Shown piece by piece: positions 1-8,061 of a stretch of 21,570 bases of DNA. Under the pieces are notes generated by a model. That model did no database searches. It saw only the letters and a list, made by a program, of their open reading frames with translations, and was not told the origin of the DNA. The stretch is from Emcibacter sp. Lineage in GTDB: Bacteria; Pseudomonadota; Alphaproteobacteria; Sphingomonadales; Emcibacteraceae. The stretch's first letter is position 1, and every line of letters starts with the position of its first letter. The stretch spans positions 1 to 21,570 of the forward strand of contig JALUWZ010000017.1 of the NCBI GenBank assembly GCA_027019205.1. Reading direction: 5' to 3'. The translations under genes were made by a program, and so were the position numbers.

Positions 1-228
1 TGCGGCGAATGCCACTGGAATATGAATGGCGGCTATCCCGACCTGCGCCGCATGACGCCCGAAGTTCATGCGAGCTTCAGGGACATCGTCCTGCATGGTG
101 CGCGTGCCGACCTCGGCATGGCAAATTTCAGCGATATTCTGAGTGAAGAACAGGCGGACGCCATCCACAGCTATCTGATTGACCTGTCCCGCAAGGCCTG
201 GCTGGAACAGCAAAAGAGTGGCAAATAA
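1..228 (+). CDS. C-terminal end of a cytochrome c-domain protein, probably a quinohemoprotein dehydrogenase (5' truncated by window)
   Basis: The reading frame is open from base 1 and gives 75 residues ending at TAA 226-228. The first five residues are CGECH, a c-type heme attachment motif (CxxCH). A Met in GMANF about 40 residues later is the likely second heme ligand, and the tail is helical (EEQADAIHSYL). The layout matches the C-terminal cytochrome domain of the dehydrogenase at 3887-6007, which has CSSCH, then GMVSF, then KKQLEAIRQYI. The likely identity is therefore a second PQQ-dependent alcohol dehydrogenase with a fused heme domain, acting in the periplasm and passing electrons to the respiratory chain. 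Any catalytic propeller lies outside the window, so a stand-alone cytochrome c cannot be excluded. An internal ATG at 22 is not a real start, because it would cut off the heme motif. Confidence 0.8.
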   Translation, partial: CGECHWNMNGGYPDLRRMTPEVHASFRDIVLHGARADLGMANFSDILSEEQADAIHSYLIDLSRKAWLEQQKSGK

Positions 229-247
229 TGTTCCCTCTCGGATAAGT

Positions 248-285
248 TTGTCTTTTCCTGCGATGTATTATAACATCCATAATAT
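248..285 (+). promoter_or_regulatory. AT-rich intergenic element with a short palindrome, candidate promoter/operator of the araC-type gene
   Basis: The 146-base gap between the cytochrome gene and the AraC-type gene contains TTGTCT (248-253), then 17 bases, then TAACAT (271-276), a weak sigma70-like pair. Overlapping it is a small inverted repeat, TATTAT (266-271) and ATAATA (280-285), around an 8-base centre. The same gap also holds the 9-mer CCCTCTCGG (233-241) that recurs upstream of the next gene. These are consensus-level matches only. Confidence 0.25.
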
Positions 286-374
286 AGTGTGTTTAGGGAC
301 TGCCGGAGCGCGGGAACCTCAAAGAGGACCGCTTCATTACCATCTTGCATGACCATCGGAGGGAATTTTCAGAG

Positions 375-1349
375 ATGAACATGAATATTTTTTCAACAAA
401 AAAACTGCCGCCGAATTTGCGGCGGGAATATTGGAATGATGCAATCTGTGAGGCCTTCACCGGCCTGGTGACCGACTTTATGGATGACAGTCATTTTCAG
501 GCGGAACTGATCTCCACCTCACTGGGAGATTTAACCTATGCCCATGTCAGAACCACCCGTTCAAAAGTTTCCCACACAACGCATCATGCCTCAAAATCCA
601 CAGAAAAAGTATTTCTCCTGCATTTGCAGCTGGCCAACGAAAGTATGAATTCACAGCGTAACCGCGAGGTTTTGCTGAAGAAAGGTGACTTTACCCTTGT
701 GGACAGCGAATCCCCTTACCGGGTAGAATTTAATGATCCGATTTCAATGGGCGTCATGCGTATTCCCTACGGTCTCCTGCAGGAAAGAATTTCCAGCCCC
801 GAGGAGATTGTTGGTCACAAATTTTCCGGCAACAAAAATATCAGCGGGTTGCTGTCCCGGATACTGCGCGGTTTCTGGACTCAGGAGAATCTGGGGAACA
901 GCGACAACATTAACCGTCAACTGGGCCATAACATCATTGATCTTCTGGCAACATCCTATCAGGAACAAATCAATAGCGTTATTGCCCCTAATTCAATCAG
1001 ACAGTTACGTTTTCTGCAGATAAAAAGATTCATTGACTATAATTTGTCGGACCCGCAGCTCAGCCCGACAAAGATTGCCAAAACATTTAAAATAACCCCG
1101 CGTTATCTCCACCGGATTTTTGCAGAATTTGGCACAGAACCACAAACAATCGGTCAGTATATACTGACCCGAAGACTGGAAGAATGCGCCCGGCAGTTCA
1201 GGAACAGAAAAAATTCCCACCTGAAAATTACCGACATTGCCTTTACATGGGGGTTTAACAGCATGACCCATTTCTCCCGGGTATTCAAAGAAAAATACGG
1301 GGCTTCGCCGCGCTCATTCCGTCGGGGGCTTCAAAATATTCTGAACTGA
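375..1349 (+). CDS. AraC-family transcriptional regulator
   Basis: This is a 324-residue regulator. Residues about 10-200 resemble the AraC-binding-like sensor domain found in FeaR-type regulators. Residues about 210-320 form the AraC DNA-binding domain with two helix-turn-helix units: one near 229-251 (LSPTKIAKTFKITPRYLHRIF) and one near 284-306. The second ends in the family signature FSRVFKEKYGASPRSFRR. ATG 375 was chosen over an in-frame TTG at 345 because GGAGGG lies at 358-363, 11 bases upstream. The gene lies directly before a TonB-dependent receptor and a PQQ dehydrogenase on the same strand, so it probably controls them in response to the substrate or its oxidation product. The effector is unknown. 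Base composition is more AT-rich than in the housekeeping genes further on. Confidence 0.88.
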   Translation: MNMNIFSTKKLPPNLRREYWNDAICEAFTGLVTDFMDDSHFQAELISTSLGDLTYAHVRTTRSKVSHTTHHASKSTEKVFLLHLQLANESMNSQRNREVLLKKGDFTLVDSESPYRVEFNDPISMGVMRIPYGLLQERISSPEEIVGHKFSGNKNISGLLSRILRGFWTQENLGNSDNINRQLGHNIIDLLATSYQEQINSVIAPNSIRQLRFLQIKRFIDYNLSDPQLSPTKIAKTFKITPRYLHRIFAEFGTEPQTIGQYILTRRLEECARQFRNRKNSHLKITDIAFTWGFNSMTHFSRVFKEKYGASPRSFRRGLQNILN

Positions 1350-1391
1350 CATTGTTCTGAAAATCTCTTTTTTCCCTTTTGGATAACTTTT

Positions 1392-1417
1392 CAGGCCCCT
1401 CTCGGTTGAGCAGGCCC
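1392..1417 (+). promoter_or_regulatory. Direct repeat, candidate AraC-type operator
   Basis: CAGGCCC occurs at 1392-1398 and again at 1411-1417, a 19-base period in the gap just before the TonB-dependent receptor gene. AraC-family proteins typically bind direct repeats about two helical turns apart. The sequence right after the first copy contains CCCTCTCGG (1397-1405), which also occurs at 233-241 upstream of the regulator gene. The role is inferred from position and spacing only. Confidence 0.3.
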
Positions 1418-1467
1418 TCCCTGATTATGTCACTTTGCCACAAACAAATATCAAAGGGAGTTCTTCC

Positions 1468-3798
1468 ATGTATAAAAATTCAGGCCATAAATTAAAATCT
1501 GCATCTTTCTTGCTGCTGTCGGCAAGTATTCTATCGACCGGATTTATATCCTCACATGTCAGCAGCGCACAGGCGCTGGAGAATAATCAGGACAATAATT
1601 CACTGGAAGAAATTGTGGTGACCGCCCGGAAAATATCTGAAAGCCTGCAGGATATCCCGGTTGCCGTTACGGCATTCTCAACAGATTCCCTGCAAAAAAA
1701 GGGCTTGAGCAATATTTCGCAGATCGGCGATTATACCCCGGGTCTGACGCTGGATTCAACGGCCACCTTAACCGGAAGCTCGTCCACCATAACCGCCTTC
1801 ATCCGAGGCATTGGCATGAGTGATTTCCTGCTGACAATTGACCCGGGGGTCGGCATCTATGTCGACGGGGTTTATGTCGCCCGTTCTGTCGGAGGCATCG
1901 TTGATCTGTTAAATCTGCAACGGGTTGAGGTTCTGAAAGGCCCCCAGGGAACCCTTTTTGGCCGCAATACTATTGGCGGGGCCATCAATATCGTTTCTGC
2001 CAAACCGGGAAAGGATTTTGCTTTCAAGGCAGAGGCCACCATCGGTCGTTATAACCGCCGGGACCTGCGAATGACCGTTGATGTCCCGCTGATTGATGAT
2101 AAATTATATTCATCCTTCAGTTTTTCTTCCAAAAACCGGGATGGCTATGCAAAACGAATTGAATTCACCGGCCCGCACGGCCCTGATATTTCCTATCCGC
2201 CGCAGGCCATCGGGCAGAATAGGACATTGGGGGACGAGAATACCGATACAGTAAAAGCCATCTTTCAATTAGAGGCAACGGATCGTCTGCAAGCCACCCT
2301 GATTCTTGACGGGACAAGGAGCCGGGAACATTCCGTCCCGTCAAAATTACTGGCGATATTTCCCGGCCCGACAAATCTTTCCGGGGCATATAATGCCTGT
2401 ATAGCAGGAATTCCCGTTGCGCCCGCCTGTACCAGCCTCAATGCCGCCGATCATACCCCGTTTGACCAGCGGTTTCTGACGAACAGCCCCTATACGACCT
2501 ATGGTACCGGGCCTAATTTTTCTAACCTTGATCTGTTCGGTGTCTCCCTGACATTAAGTTATGACATTACCGATAACATCCATTTCAAGTCAATTACCGC
2601 CCACCGGAGTTTATCCGCAGCTTTTGGCCGGGATGCCGATGATACCCCCCTGGCCATCGACCATACCTCCAACAAATATTCACACCGGCAGTTTACCCAG
2701 GAGCTGCAGCTTAACGGCGTTTCCTTTGACAATAAATTCAAATGGCTTACCGGATTATTTTATTTTTCAGAAACCGGGCGGGACAATGTATTTGTCCCCC
2801 TTGGCCAGCTGTCATTTTCACCATTCCTTAACCTTGATGAAAATAACCTTGTTTATAATAAAAGCTATGCGGCCTTTGGGCAGGCAACCTATAATATCAC
2901 CAGCACCCTCGGCATTACCGCAGGCGTGCGCTTTACCAAAGACAAAAAACACTACCGCCCGATTCACCGCGAGCTTGTGTCCAATGTTCTTCTTCTTCCC
3001 GATGTCTGGGTAAGCCAGAATTTTACCGATACTTCGCCACATTTTGATATTAACTATCACTGGAGCGAGAATTTCATGACCTATATTTCGGCCTCCAGAG
3101 GATTTAAATCCGGGGGCTGGACCGGCAGGACAGTGGACCCGCAAACGGCGGCCCGCCCTTTTAAGCCCGAGACAGTATGGTCCTATGAATTCGGGTTTAA
3201 ATCACAACTGTTTGATAACCGCCTGCGTCTTAACGGCGCGACATACTATACCAATTATTCCAACCTGCAATTGATCAATCAGGAAGGCATCACCCCCATC
3301 ACCGTTAATGCCGGCAAGGCCGTGATCAAGGGGGCGGAACTCGAACTTCAGGCCCTGCCCATTGACAATCTGAAAATAAATATTGGTCTTGCCTATATCA
3401 ATGCCCGATATACCGAGGTTACCGACCCCTTCGCCACCATCAACACAAGCACAAAATTTGCCAATACGCCGGAATTTTCATCCACGGCGGAAGTGGAATA
3501 TACCATTGATCTGGCTAACGAGGGCAGCTTGATGCTCCACGGTGACTGGAATTACAACAGCACCATATATAATAATGCCGAGAATACCCCGGAACTTACC
3601 CAGCCTGGTATTCATCTGTTCAATGCGGCGATAACCTATGCCCACCCGGGGGATCACTGGCAACTGGTCGCCGGGGCCAGAAACCTTACCGACAAGAAAT
3701 ATATTGTTTCCGGCTTTAACCAGCCGGGCGTGGGCTACACAGAAGGGACCTATGCCCGACCCCGTGAATGGTATCTGACACTTCGCCTGACATATTAA
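1468..3798 (+). CDS. TonB-dependent outer-membrane receptor (large, Sphingomonad type)
   Basis: This 776-residue protein is an active-transport barrel of the outer membrane. It starts with a signal peptide (hydrophobic core about residues 12-30, likely cleavage after SSAQA near residue 36). A TonB-box-like segment with EEIVVTAR follows near residue 50, and then the plug domain with LKGPQGTLFGRN around residues 155-168. The remainder is an aromatic-rich beta-barrel ending in LRLTY, with a terminal aromatic residue as expected for barrel insertion. ATG 1468 is preferred over TTG 1435 because AAAGGGAG (1453-1460) sits 7 bases upstream and the signal peptide then starts properly. It lies after the AraC regulator and before the PQQ dehydrogenase, with a terminator immediately downstream. 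The substrate cannot be read from the sequence; siderophores, oligosaccharides and bulky alcohols are all possible. Confidence 0.93.
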   Translation: MYKNSGHKLKSASFLLLSASILSTGFISSHVSSAQALENNQDNNSLEEIVVTARKISESLQDIPVAVTAFSTDSLQKKGLSNISQIGDYTPGLTLDSTATLTGSSSTITAFIRGIGMSDFLLTIDPGVGIYVDGVYVARSVGGIVDLLNLQRVEVLKGPQGTLFGRNTIGGAINIVSAKPGKDFAFKAEATIGRYNRRDLRMTVDVPLIDDKLYSSFSFSSKNRDGYAKRIEFTGPHGPDISYPPQAIGQNRTLGDENTDTVKAIFQLEATDRLQATLILDGTRSREHSVPSKLLAIFPGPTNLSGAYNACIAGIPVAPACTSLNAADHTPFDQRFLTNSPYTTYGTGPNFSNLDLFGVSLTLSYDITDNIHFKSITAHRSLSAAFGRDADDTPLAIDHTSNKYSHRQFTQELQLNGVSFDNKFKWLTGLFYFSETGRDNVFVPLGQLSFSPFLNLDENNLVYNKSYAAFGQATYNITSTLGITAGVRFTKDKKHYRPIHRELVSNVLLLPDVWVSQNFTDTSPHFDINYHWSENFMTYISASRGFKSGGWTGRTVDPQTAARPFKPETVWSYEFGFKSQLFDNRLRLNGATYYTNYSNLQLINQEGITPITVNAGKAVIKGAELELQALPIDNLKINIGLAYINARYTEVTDPFATINTSTKFANTPEFSSTAEVEYTIDLANEGSLMLHGDWNYNSTIYNNAENTPELTQPGIHLFNAAITYAHPGDHWQLVAGARNLTDKKYIVSGFNQPGVGYTEGTYARPREWYLTLRLTY

Positions 3799-3812
3799 TT
3801 CAGGTCTTCTCC

Positions 3813-3846
3813 CTCCGGGTGACCCCCGCATCACCCGGAGTTTTTT
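3813..3846 (+). terminator. Rho-independent terminator after the first TonB-dependent receptor
   Basis: A perfect 10-bp stem, CTCCGGGTGA (3813-3822) pairing with TCACCCGGAG (3831-3840), encloses an 8-base loop and is followed at once by six T residues (3841-3846). It begins 15 bases after the receptor stop codon. Only 40 bases then remain before the dehydrogenase start, so it may act as a partial terminator that sets receptor above dehydrogenase expression. Confidence 0.88.
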
Positions 3847-3886
3847 ATTCATTCTGTTCTTCATTTTTTAACCGCAGAGAAATTCT

Positions 3887-6007
3887 ATGACGCTTTACAG
3901 AAATATCATGATCATCCTCCTGATTACACTGGGTATAACGGGCTGTAATGCTGAAAAGCCGCAAGAGAATTTAAGTGCCGCAACCGTGAGCGACCAGCGT
4001 ATTATAAATGCAGATCATGAACCGCAAAACTGGCTGGCGCATGGCCGGACTTTTGATCAGCAACGCTATAGCCCGCTCGATCAGATCAATGTTAAAAATA
4101 TTAAAGATATCGGGCTGGACTGGCATTTCGACTTTGACACCCACCGTGGACTGGAGGCAACCCCGATTGTCATCAATGGCGTCATGTATGTTACAGGATC
4201 ATGGAGCCGGGTATACGCCCTTAATGCGGTAACGGGCCGGTTATTATGGGAATATGACCCGAAAGTTCCCGGCAAATGGGCGGTGAATGCCTGTTGTGAT
4301 GTCGTCAATCGCGGTGTTGCGGTATGGCAGGGCAAGGTTTATGTCGGCACACTGGACGGGCGGCTGATTGCCCTTGATGCCAAAACAGGCAAGGTCATCT
4401 GGGACGTAATGACCATCGACAAAAAACTCCCTTACACCATAACCGGCGCACCCCTTGTCGCCAGGGGCAAGGTCTTTATCGGTAATGGCGGCGCAGAATT
4501 CGGCGTGCGCGGCTATGTCAGCGCCTATGATGCCCTCACGGGGAAAATGGTCTGGCGGTTCTTTACGGTGCCGGGGGACCCCAAAAAGGGCTTCGAAGCC
4601 CCCATCCTTGAAAAAGCCGCCAAAACATGGCACGGGGAATGGTGGAAGCTCGGCGGCGGCGGCACTGTGTGGGATTCCATGACCTATGATCCGGACCTTG
4701 ACCAGCTTTATATCGGGGTCGGCAATGGCTCCCCGTGGAATCAGGCAATCCGCAGCCCCGGCGGTGGCGATAACCTTTTCCTGTCTTCCATTGTCGCCCT
4801 TAAGCCAGACAGCGGGAAATATGTCTGGCATTATCAGACTACACCCGGTGAAATGTGGGATTATACCGCCACACAACAGATGATTTCAGCCGACCTGAAA
4901 ATTAACGGGAAAATGCGTAAAGTGCTGATGCAGGCCCCGAAAAACGGTTTCTTCTATATTCTTGATCGCAAAACCGGGGCGCTTCTTTCGGCCAAAAAAT
5001 ATGTCAAGGCCAACTGGGCCAGCCATGTGGACATGGCAACCGGTCGTCCGGTGGAAAACCCGAAGGCCAGATATTATGATAATCCGTGGCTGGCTTTTCC
5101 CAATCCGCTTGGCGGCCATAACTGGCAATCCATGTCCTATAACCCAAACAGCCACATAGTCTATATTCCGGCGCAGGAAGTGCCTTTCCTCTATGCCCCG
5201 GACAAGAATTTCAAGGTGGTTCACCCCGGGGTTAATCTCGGAGCTGATCTGGCGGCGGCCTCCATGCCTGATGACAAAACAGCCAAAAGACAGGTCATGG
5301 CCATGATCAAGGGACATATTTCCGCCTGGGACCCGGTGCAACAAAAGGAATTATGGCGCGTACAGCATCCAGGACCCTGGAATGGCGGCCTGTTGAATAC
5401 GAAAGGAAATCTTTTGTTTCAGGGCAATGCCGCTGGCACTTTCGTCGCTTACGATTCCCGTAATGGCGAGAAGCTGTGGTCTTTCCCGGCACAAACCGGA
5501 ATTATTGCCGCCCCGGTTACCTATAGCGTGGGTGGTGAGCAATATGTCTCTATCCTTGCCGGATGGGGCGGCGTGTTCCCGCTCCTTGCCGGAGAAGCCG
5601 CCCTGAAATCCGGCAAGGTCAGCAATAACAGTCGAATCCTGACCTTCAAGCTTGGTGGCCGTGACAAATTACCGCCATGGAAATATACCGAAGCCTACTT
5701 TCCCCAACCTCCTGCCGGAACAGGTAACCCAAAGCAGATTGCCACCGGAAATGGCCTGTTTCACCATTTCTGCAGTAGCTGCCATGGTGATAAAGCCGTC
5801 AGTGCCGGGGTGCTGCCGGACCTTCGTTACAGTTCCGCATTGCAGGATGATCGCTGGTTTGATATTACTCTGGGCGGCATCCTCAAAGATAACGGTATGG
5901 TGTCTTTCAAAACGGCCCTGAATAAAAAACAGCTGGAGGCCATTCGGCAATATATCATTCTCAGGGCGCAGATCCTGAAAAGGTCGAAGGAAAGCAACAA
6001 TAAATAA
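3887..6007 (+). CDS. PQQ-dependent alcohol dehydrogenase with fused cytochrome c (quinohemoprotein), predicted lipoprotein
   Basis: This 706-residue protein oxidises an alcohol with pyrroloquinoline quinone and passes electrons to its own heme. Residues 1-20 are a lipoprotein signal ending in the lipobox ITGC, with Asn at +2, so the mature protein is probably lipid-anchored. Residues about 45-600 form the eight-bladed propeller. It has the adjacent Cys136-Cys137 pair typical of PQQ alcohol dehydrogenases, likely metal ligands Glu204 (GGAEFG) and Asn280 (GNGSPW), and catalytic Asp325 (WDYT). Residue 327 is Thr, not the extra Asp of lanthanide-dependent enzymes, which points to a calcium type. 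The C-terminal cytochrome c domain has CSSCH at 629-633 and probable heme ligand Met671. Upstream sequence offers only a weak ribosome site (AGAGAA). The stop codon overlaps the start of the next receptor. The closest class is type II quinohemoprotein dehydrogenases; the substrate is unknown. Confidence 0.92.
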   Translation: MTLYRNIMIILLITLGITGCNAEKPQENLSAATVSDQRIINADHEPQNWLAHGRTFDQQRYSPLDQINVKNIKDIGLDWHFDFDTHRGLEATPIVINGVMYVTGSWSRVYALNAVTGRLLWEYDPKVPGKWAVNACCDVVNRGVAVWQGKVYVGTLDGRLIALDAKTGKVIWDVMTIDKKLPYTITGAPLVARGKVFIGNGGAEFGVRGYVSAYDALTGKMVWRFFTVPGDPKKGFEAPILEKAAKTWHGEWWKLGGGGTVWDSMTYDPDLDQLYIGVGNGSPWNQAIRSPGGGDNLFLSSIVALKPDSGKYVWHYQTTPGEMWDYTATQQMISADLKINGKMRKVLMQAPKNGFFYILDRKTGALLSAKKYVKANWASHVDMATGRPVENPKARYYDNPWLAFPNPLGGHNWQSMSYNPNSHIVYIPAQEVPFLYAPDKNFKVVHPGVNLGADLAAASMPDDKTAKRQVMAMIKGHISAWDPVQQKELWRVQHPGPWNGGLLNTKGNLLFQGNAAGTFVAYDSRNGEKLWSFPAQTGIIAAPVTYSVGGEQYVSILAGWGGVFPLLAGEAALKSGKVSNNSRILTFKLGGRDKLPPWKYTEAYFPQPPAGTGNPKQIATGNGLFHHFCSSCHGDKAVSAGVLPDLRYSSALQDDRWFDITLGGILKDNGMVSFKTALNKKQLEAIRQYIILRAQILKRSKESNNK

Positions 6008-8061
6008 TGACCTGGTTGACATGCCTGTTGGTGGCAGGAAATGTAATATCGGCCCATGCTGCGGCGGCAGAAATTGCGGAAATTGTCTCTACCGCAAGCC
6101 GGAGTGAGCGGCCTCTGTCGGACGAGGCGGGCAATATTGCCCTGATCGGACGGCAGGAGCTTGATCTGGTCAAGTCAACTCATTTCAGTGAGCTGGCGGT
6201 CCGGATTCCGGGGGTGAATTTCTCGCGTAACAATGGTCAGGAAATGCTCGCCTCAATTCGCTCGCCAATATTCACCGGGGCCGGGGCCTGCGGAGCGTTT
6301 CTTATGGCCGAGGACGGAATTCCCCTGCGCGCCGCCGGATTCTGTAACGTTAATGAGTTATTCGAAGCCTTCACCGAACAGGCCGCGCGGATCGAGATCA
6401 CCAAGGGGCCAGGATCAGCGCTCTATGGCTCCAACGCCCTGCATGGCATGATCAATATTATCACCCCTGCCGCCAACCGGGACGGCGGCAGCCTGTCGAT
6501 GGAAGGCGGGGCCTGGGATTTTATCCGTTTTAATATCTCCGAAGGGGTAACGACTGAAAAAGGCGGCCTGCTCGGGCTGGCAACCGTCAGCCATGACGGC
6601 GGCTGGCGCGACCAGTCAGGATATGACCAGCAGAAAATCACCCTGCGCCATGATTATAACGGCGATGTATGGACCATTTCATCCAGTCTTAATCTCACCA
6701 ATCTTGATCAGGAGACGGCGGGATTTATTGTTGGCCGGGACGCCTATAAAAACCGGGCGCTGGCTCGGCAGAACCCCAACCCCGAAGCCTTCCGCAAGGC
6801 AAGGTCCCTGCGTTACTGGTCACGCTTTTCCCGGGAAACGGGGGACGGTGTCCGTTGGCAGGTCACGCCCTACTTCCGGACAATGAACATGACATTCCTG
6901 ATGCATTTCCTGCCGGGACAACCGCTGGAAGAAAACAGCCAGACCAGTGTCGGACTCCAGAACGGACTTTATATTAACGAGGGCAGCAGGCTGGAGATCA
7001 TCACCGGAATTGACGGGGAATATACCCGTGGATCGTTGCAGCAGACCCAGGCTCATCCAACCACGGGGTCGGCTTTCCTGCGGGCGACCATCCCCTCCGG
7101 CAAGCAATATGATTATGATGTGAACAGCCTTCAGACGGCGGCTTTCCTGCAGGCGGACTGGGCGATAAATCAACGTCTGCATCTTGTGGCGGGCGGACGG
7201 CTTGAATATATGCGCTATGATTATACCAATAATATGATCAGTGGCCGGACGGATGAAAACGGCAATGCCTGCGGCTTTGGCGGCTGTCGTTATAGCCGCC
7301 CGGCAAGCAGACGTGACAGCTTCACCAGCTTTTCGCCAAAAATCAGCCTGCGCTACAGTTATCACAGCACGGACACTCTCTACCTCACTCTGTCGCAGGG
7401 GTTTCGGGCGCCGCAGACGAGCGAGCTTTACCGGTTGCAGCGGCGGCAGAAAACCGCCGACCTGAATAATGTCAGTCTGAAGAATATTGAGGTCGGCGCG
7501 CGCGGGAGCCGGGGCCGCTGGCGCTATAATATCTCGCTCTACGCCATGAAAAAGACCGGTTATATCTTTCGCGACGCGGCCTTTTTCAATGTGGATAACG
7601 GCAAGTCGGATCATATCGGCGCGGATATAATGGTCAGATTTTCCCTGAACGACCGCCTGGGCATCCGGGGTAATTTAAGCCTTGCCCGTCACCGTTACGC
7701 ATTCGATTATATCAGCAACGGCATCAATTTAAACGGCAGGGATATTGATACAGCGCCGCGTAATTTTGGCAGTATGCAGATAAACTGGCGCCCGCTGGAT
7801 CGCCTCACGACCGAGCTTGAATGGGTCCATATGGGGGCCTATTATACCGACCCGGAAAATTTGCATAAATATCCCGGCCATGATTATGTCAATCTGCGTA
7901 TGACCGTAAAAATCACCGACAGCTACGGTTTTTTCCTGCGGCTGATGAATGTCACCGACACAAAATATGCCGAACGCGCCGATTATACCAGCTTCACCGG
8001 TGACCGCTATCTCCCCGGCAAACCACGCGCCCTCTATATAGGACTGAAAACCGGATTTTAG
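6007..8061 (+). CDS. TonB-dependent receptor coupled to the PQQ dehydrogenase
   Basis: This 684-residue protein is a second outer-membrane receptor, shorter than the one at 1468-3798 and different in sequence. Its ATG shares one base with the dehydrogenase stop (TAATG), indicating translational coupling. An in-frame TAA at 6001-6003 rules out a longer N-terminus. A short hydrophobic signal (residues 1-21, ending HAAAA) lacks the usual basic residues. It is followed by a TonB-box-like EIVSTASR segment. The plug carries two cysteines (GACGAF and GFCNVNELFE) and the conserved ITKGPGSALYGSNALHGMINII-type element. The barrel includes LSQGFRAPQTSELYR and ends in LKTGF. Co-translation with a periplasmic dehydrogenase suggests import of the enzyme's substrate or a cofactor. 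The 3' end overlaps the convergent amidotransferase gene by 4 bases. Confidence 0.9.
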   Translation: MTWLTCLLVAGNVISAHAAAAEIAEIVSTASRSERPLSDEAGNIALIGRQELDLVKSTHFSELAVRIPGVNFSRNNGQEMLASIRSPIFTGAGACGAFLMAEDGIPLRAAGFCNVNELFEAFTEQAARIEITKGPGSALYGSNALHGMINIITPAANRDGGSLSMEGGAWDFIRFNISEGVTTEKGGLLGLATVSHDGGWRDQSGYDQQKITLRHDYNGDVWTISSSLNLTNLDQETAGFIVGRDAYKNRALARQNPNPEAFRKARSLRYWSRFSRETGDGVRWQVTPYFRTMNMTFLMHFLPGQPLEENSQTSVGLQNGLYINEGSRLEIITGIDGEYTRGSLQQTQAHPTTGSAFLRATIPSGKQYDYDVNSLQTAAFLQADWAINQRLHLVAGGRLEYMRYDYTNNMISGRTDENGNACGFGGCRYSRPASRRDSFTSFSPKISLRYSYHSTDTLYLTLSQGFRAPQTSELYRLQRRQKTADLNNVSLKNIEVGARGSRGRWRYNISLYAMKKTGYIFRDAAFFNVDNGKSDHIGADIMVRFSLNDRLGIRGNLSLARHRYAFDYISNGINLNGRDIDTAPRNFGSMQINWRPLDRLTTELEWVHMGAYYTDPENLHKYPGHDYVNLRMTVKITDSYGFFLRLMNVTDTKYAERADYTSFTGDRYLPGKPRALYIGLKTGF

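Noticed and set aside
171..356. 61-codon - strand frame between the cytochrome end and the regulator
   Set aside because: No ribosome site, no recognisable features, overlaps the cytochrome 3' end.
6820..7614. 264-codon - strand frame inside the second receptor gene
   Set aside because: Antisense shadow of a well-supported beta-barrel gene.
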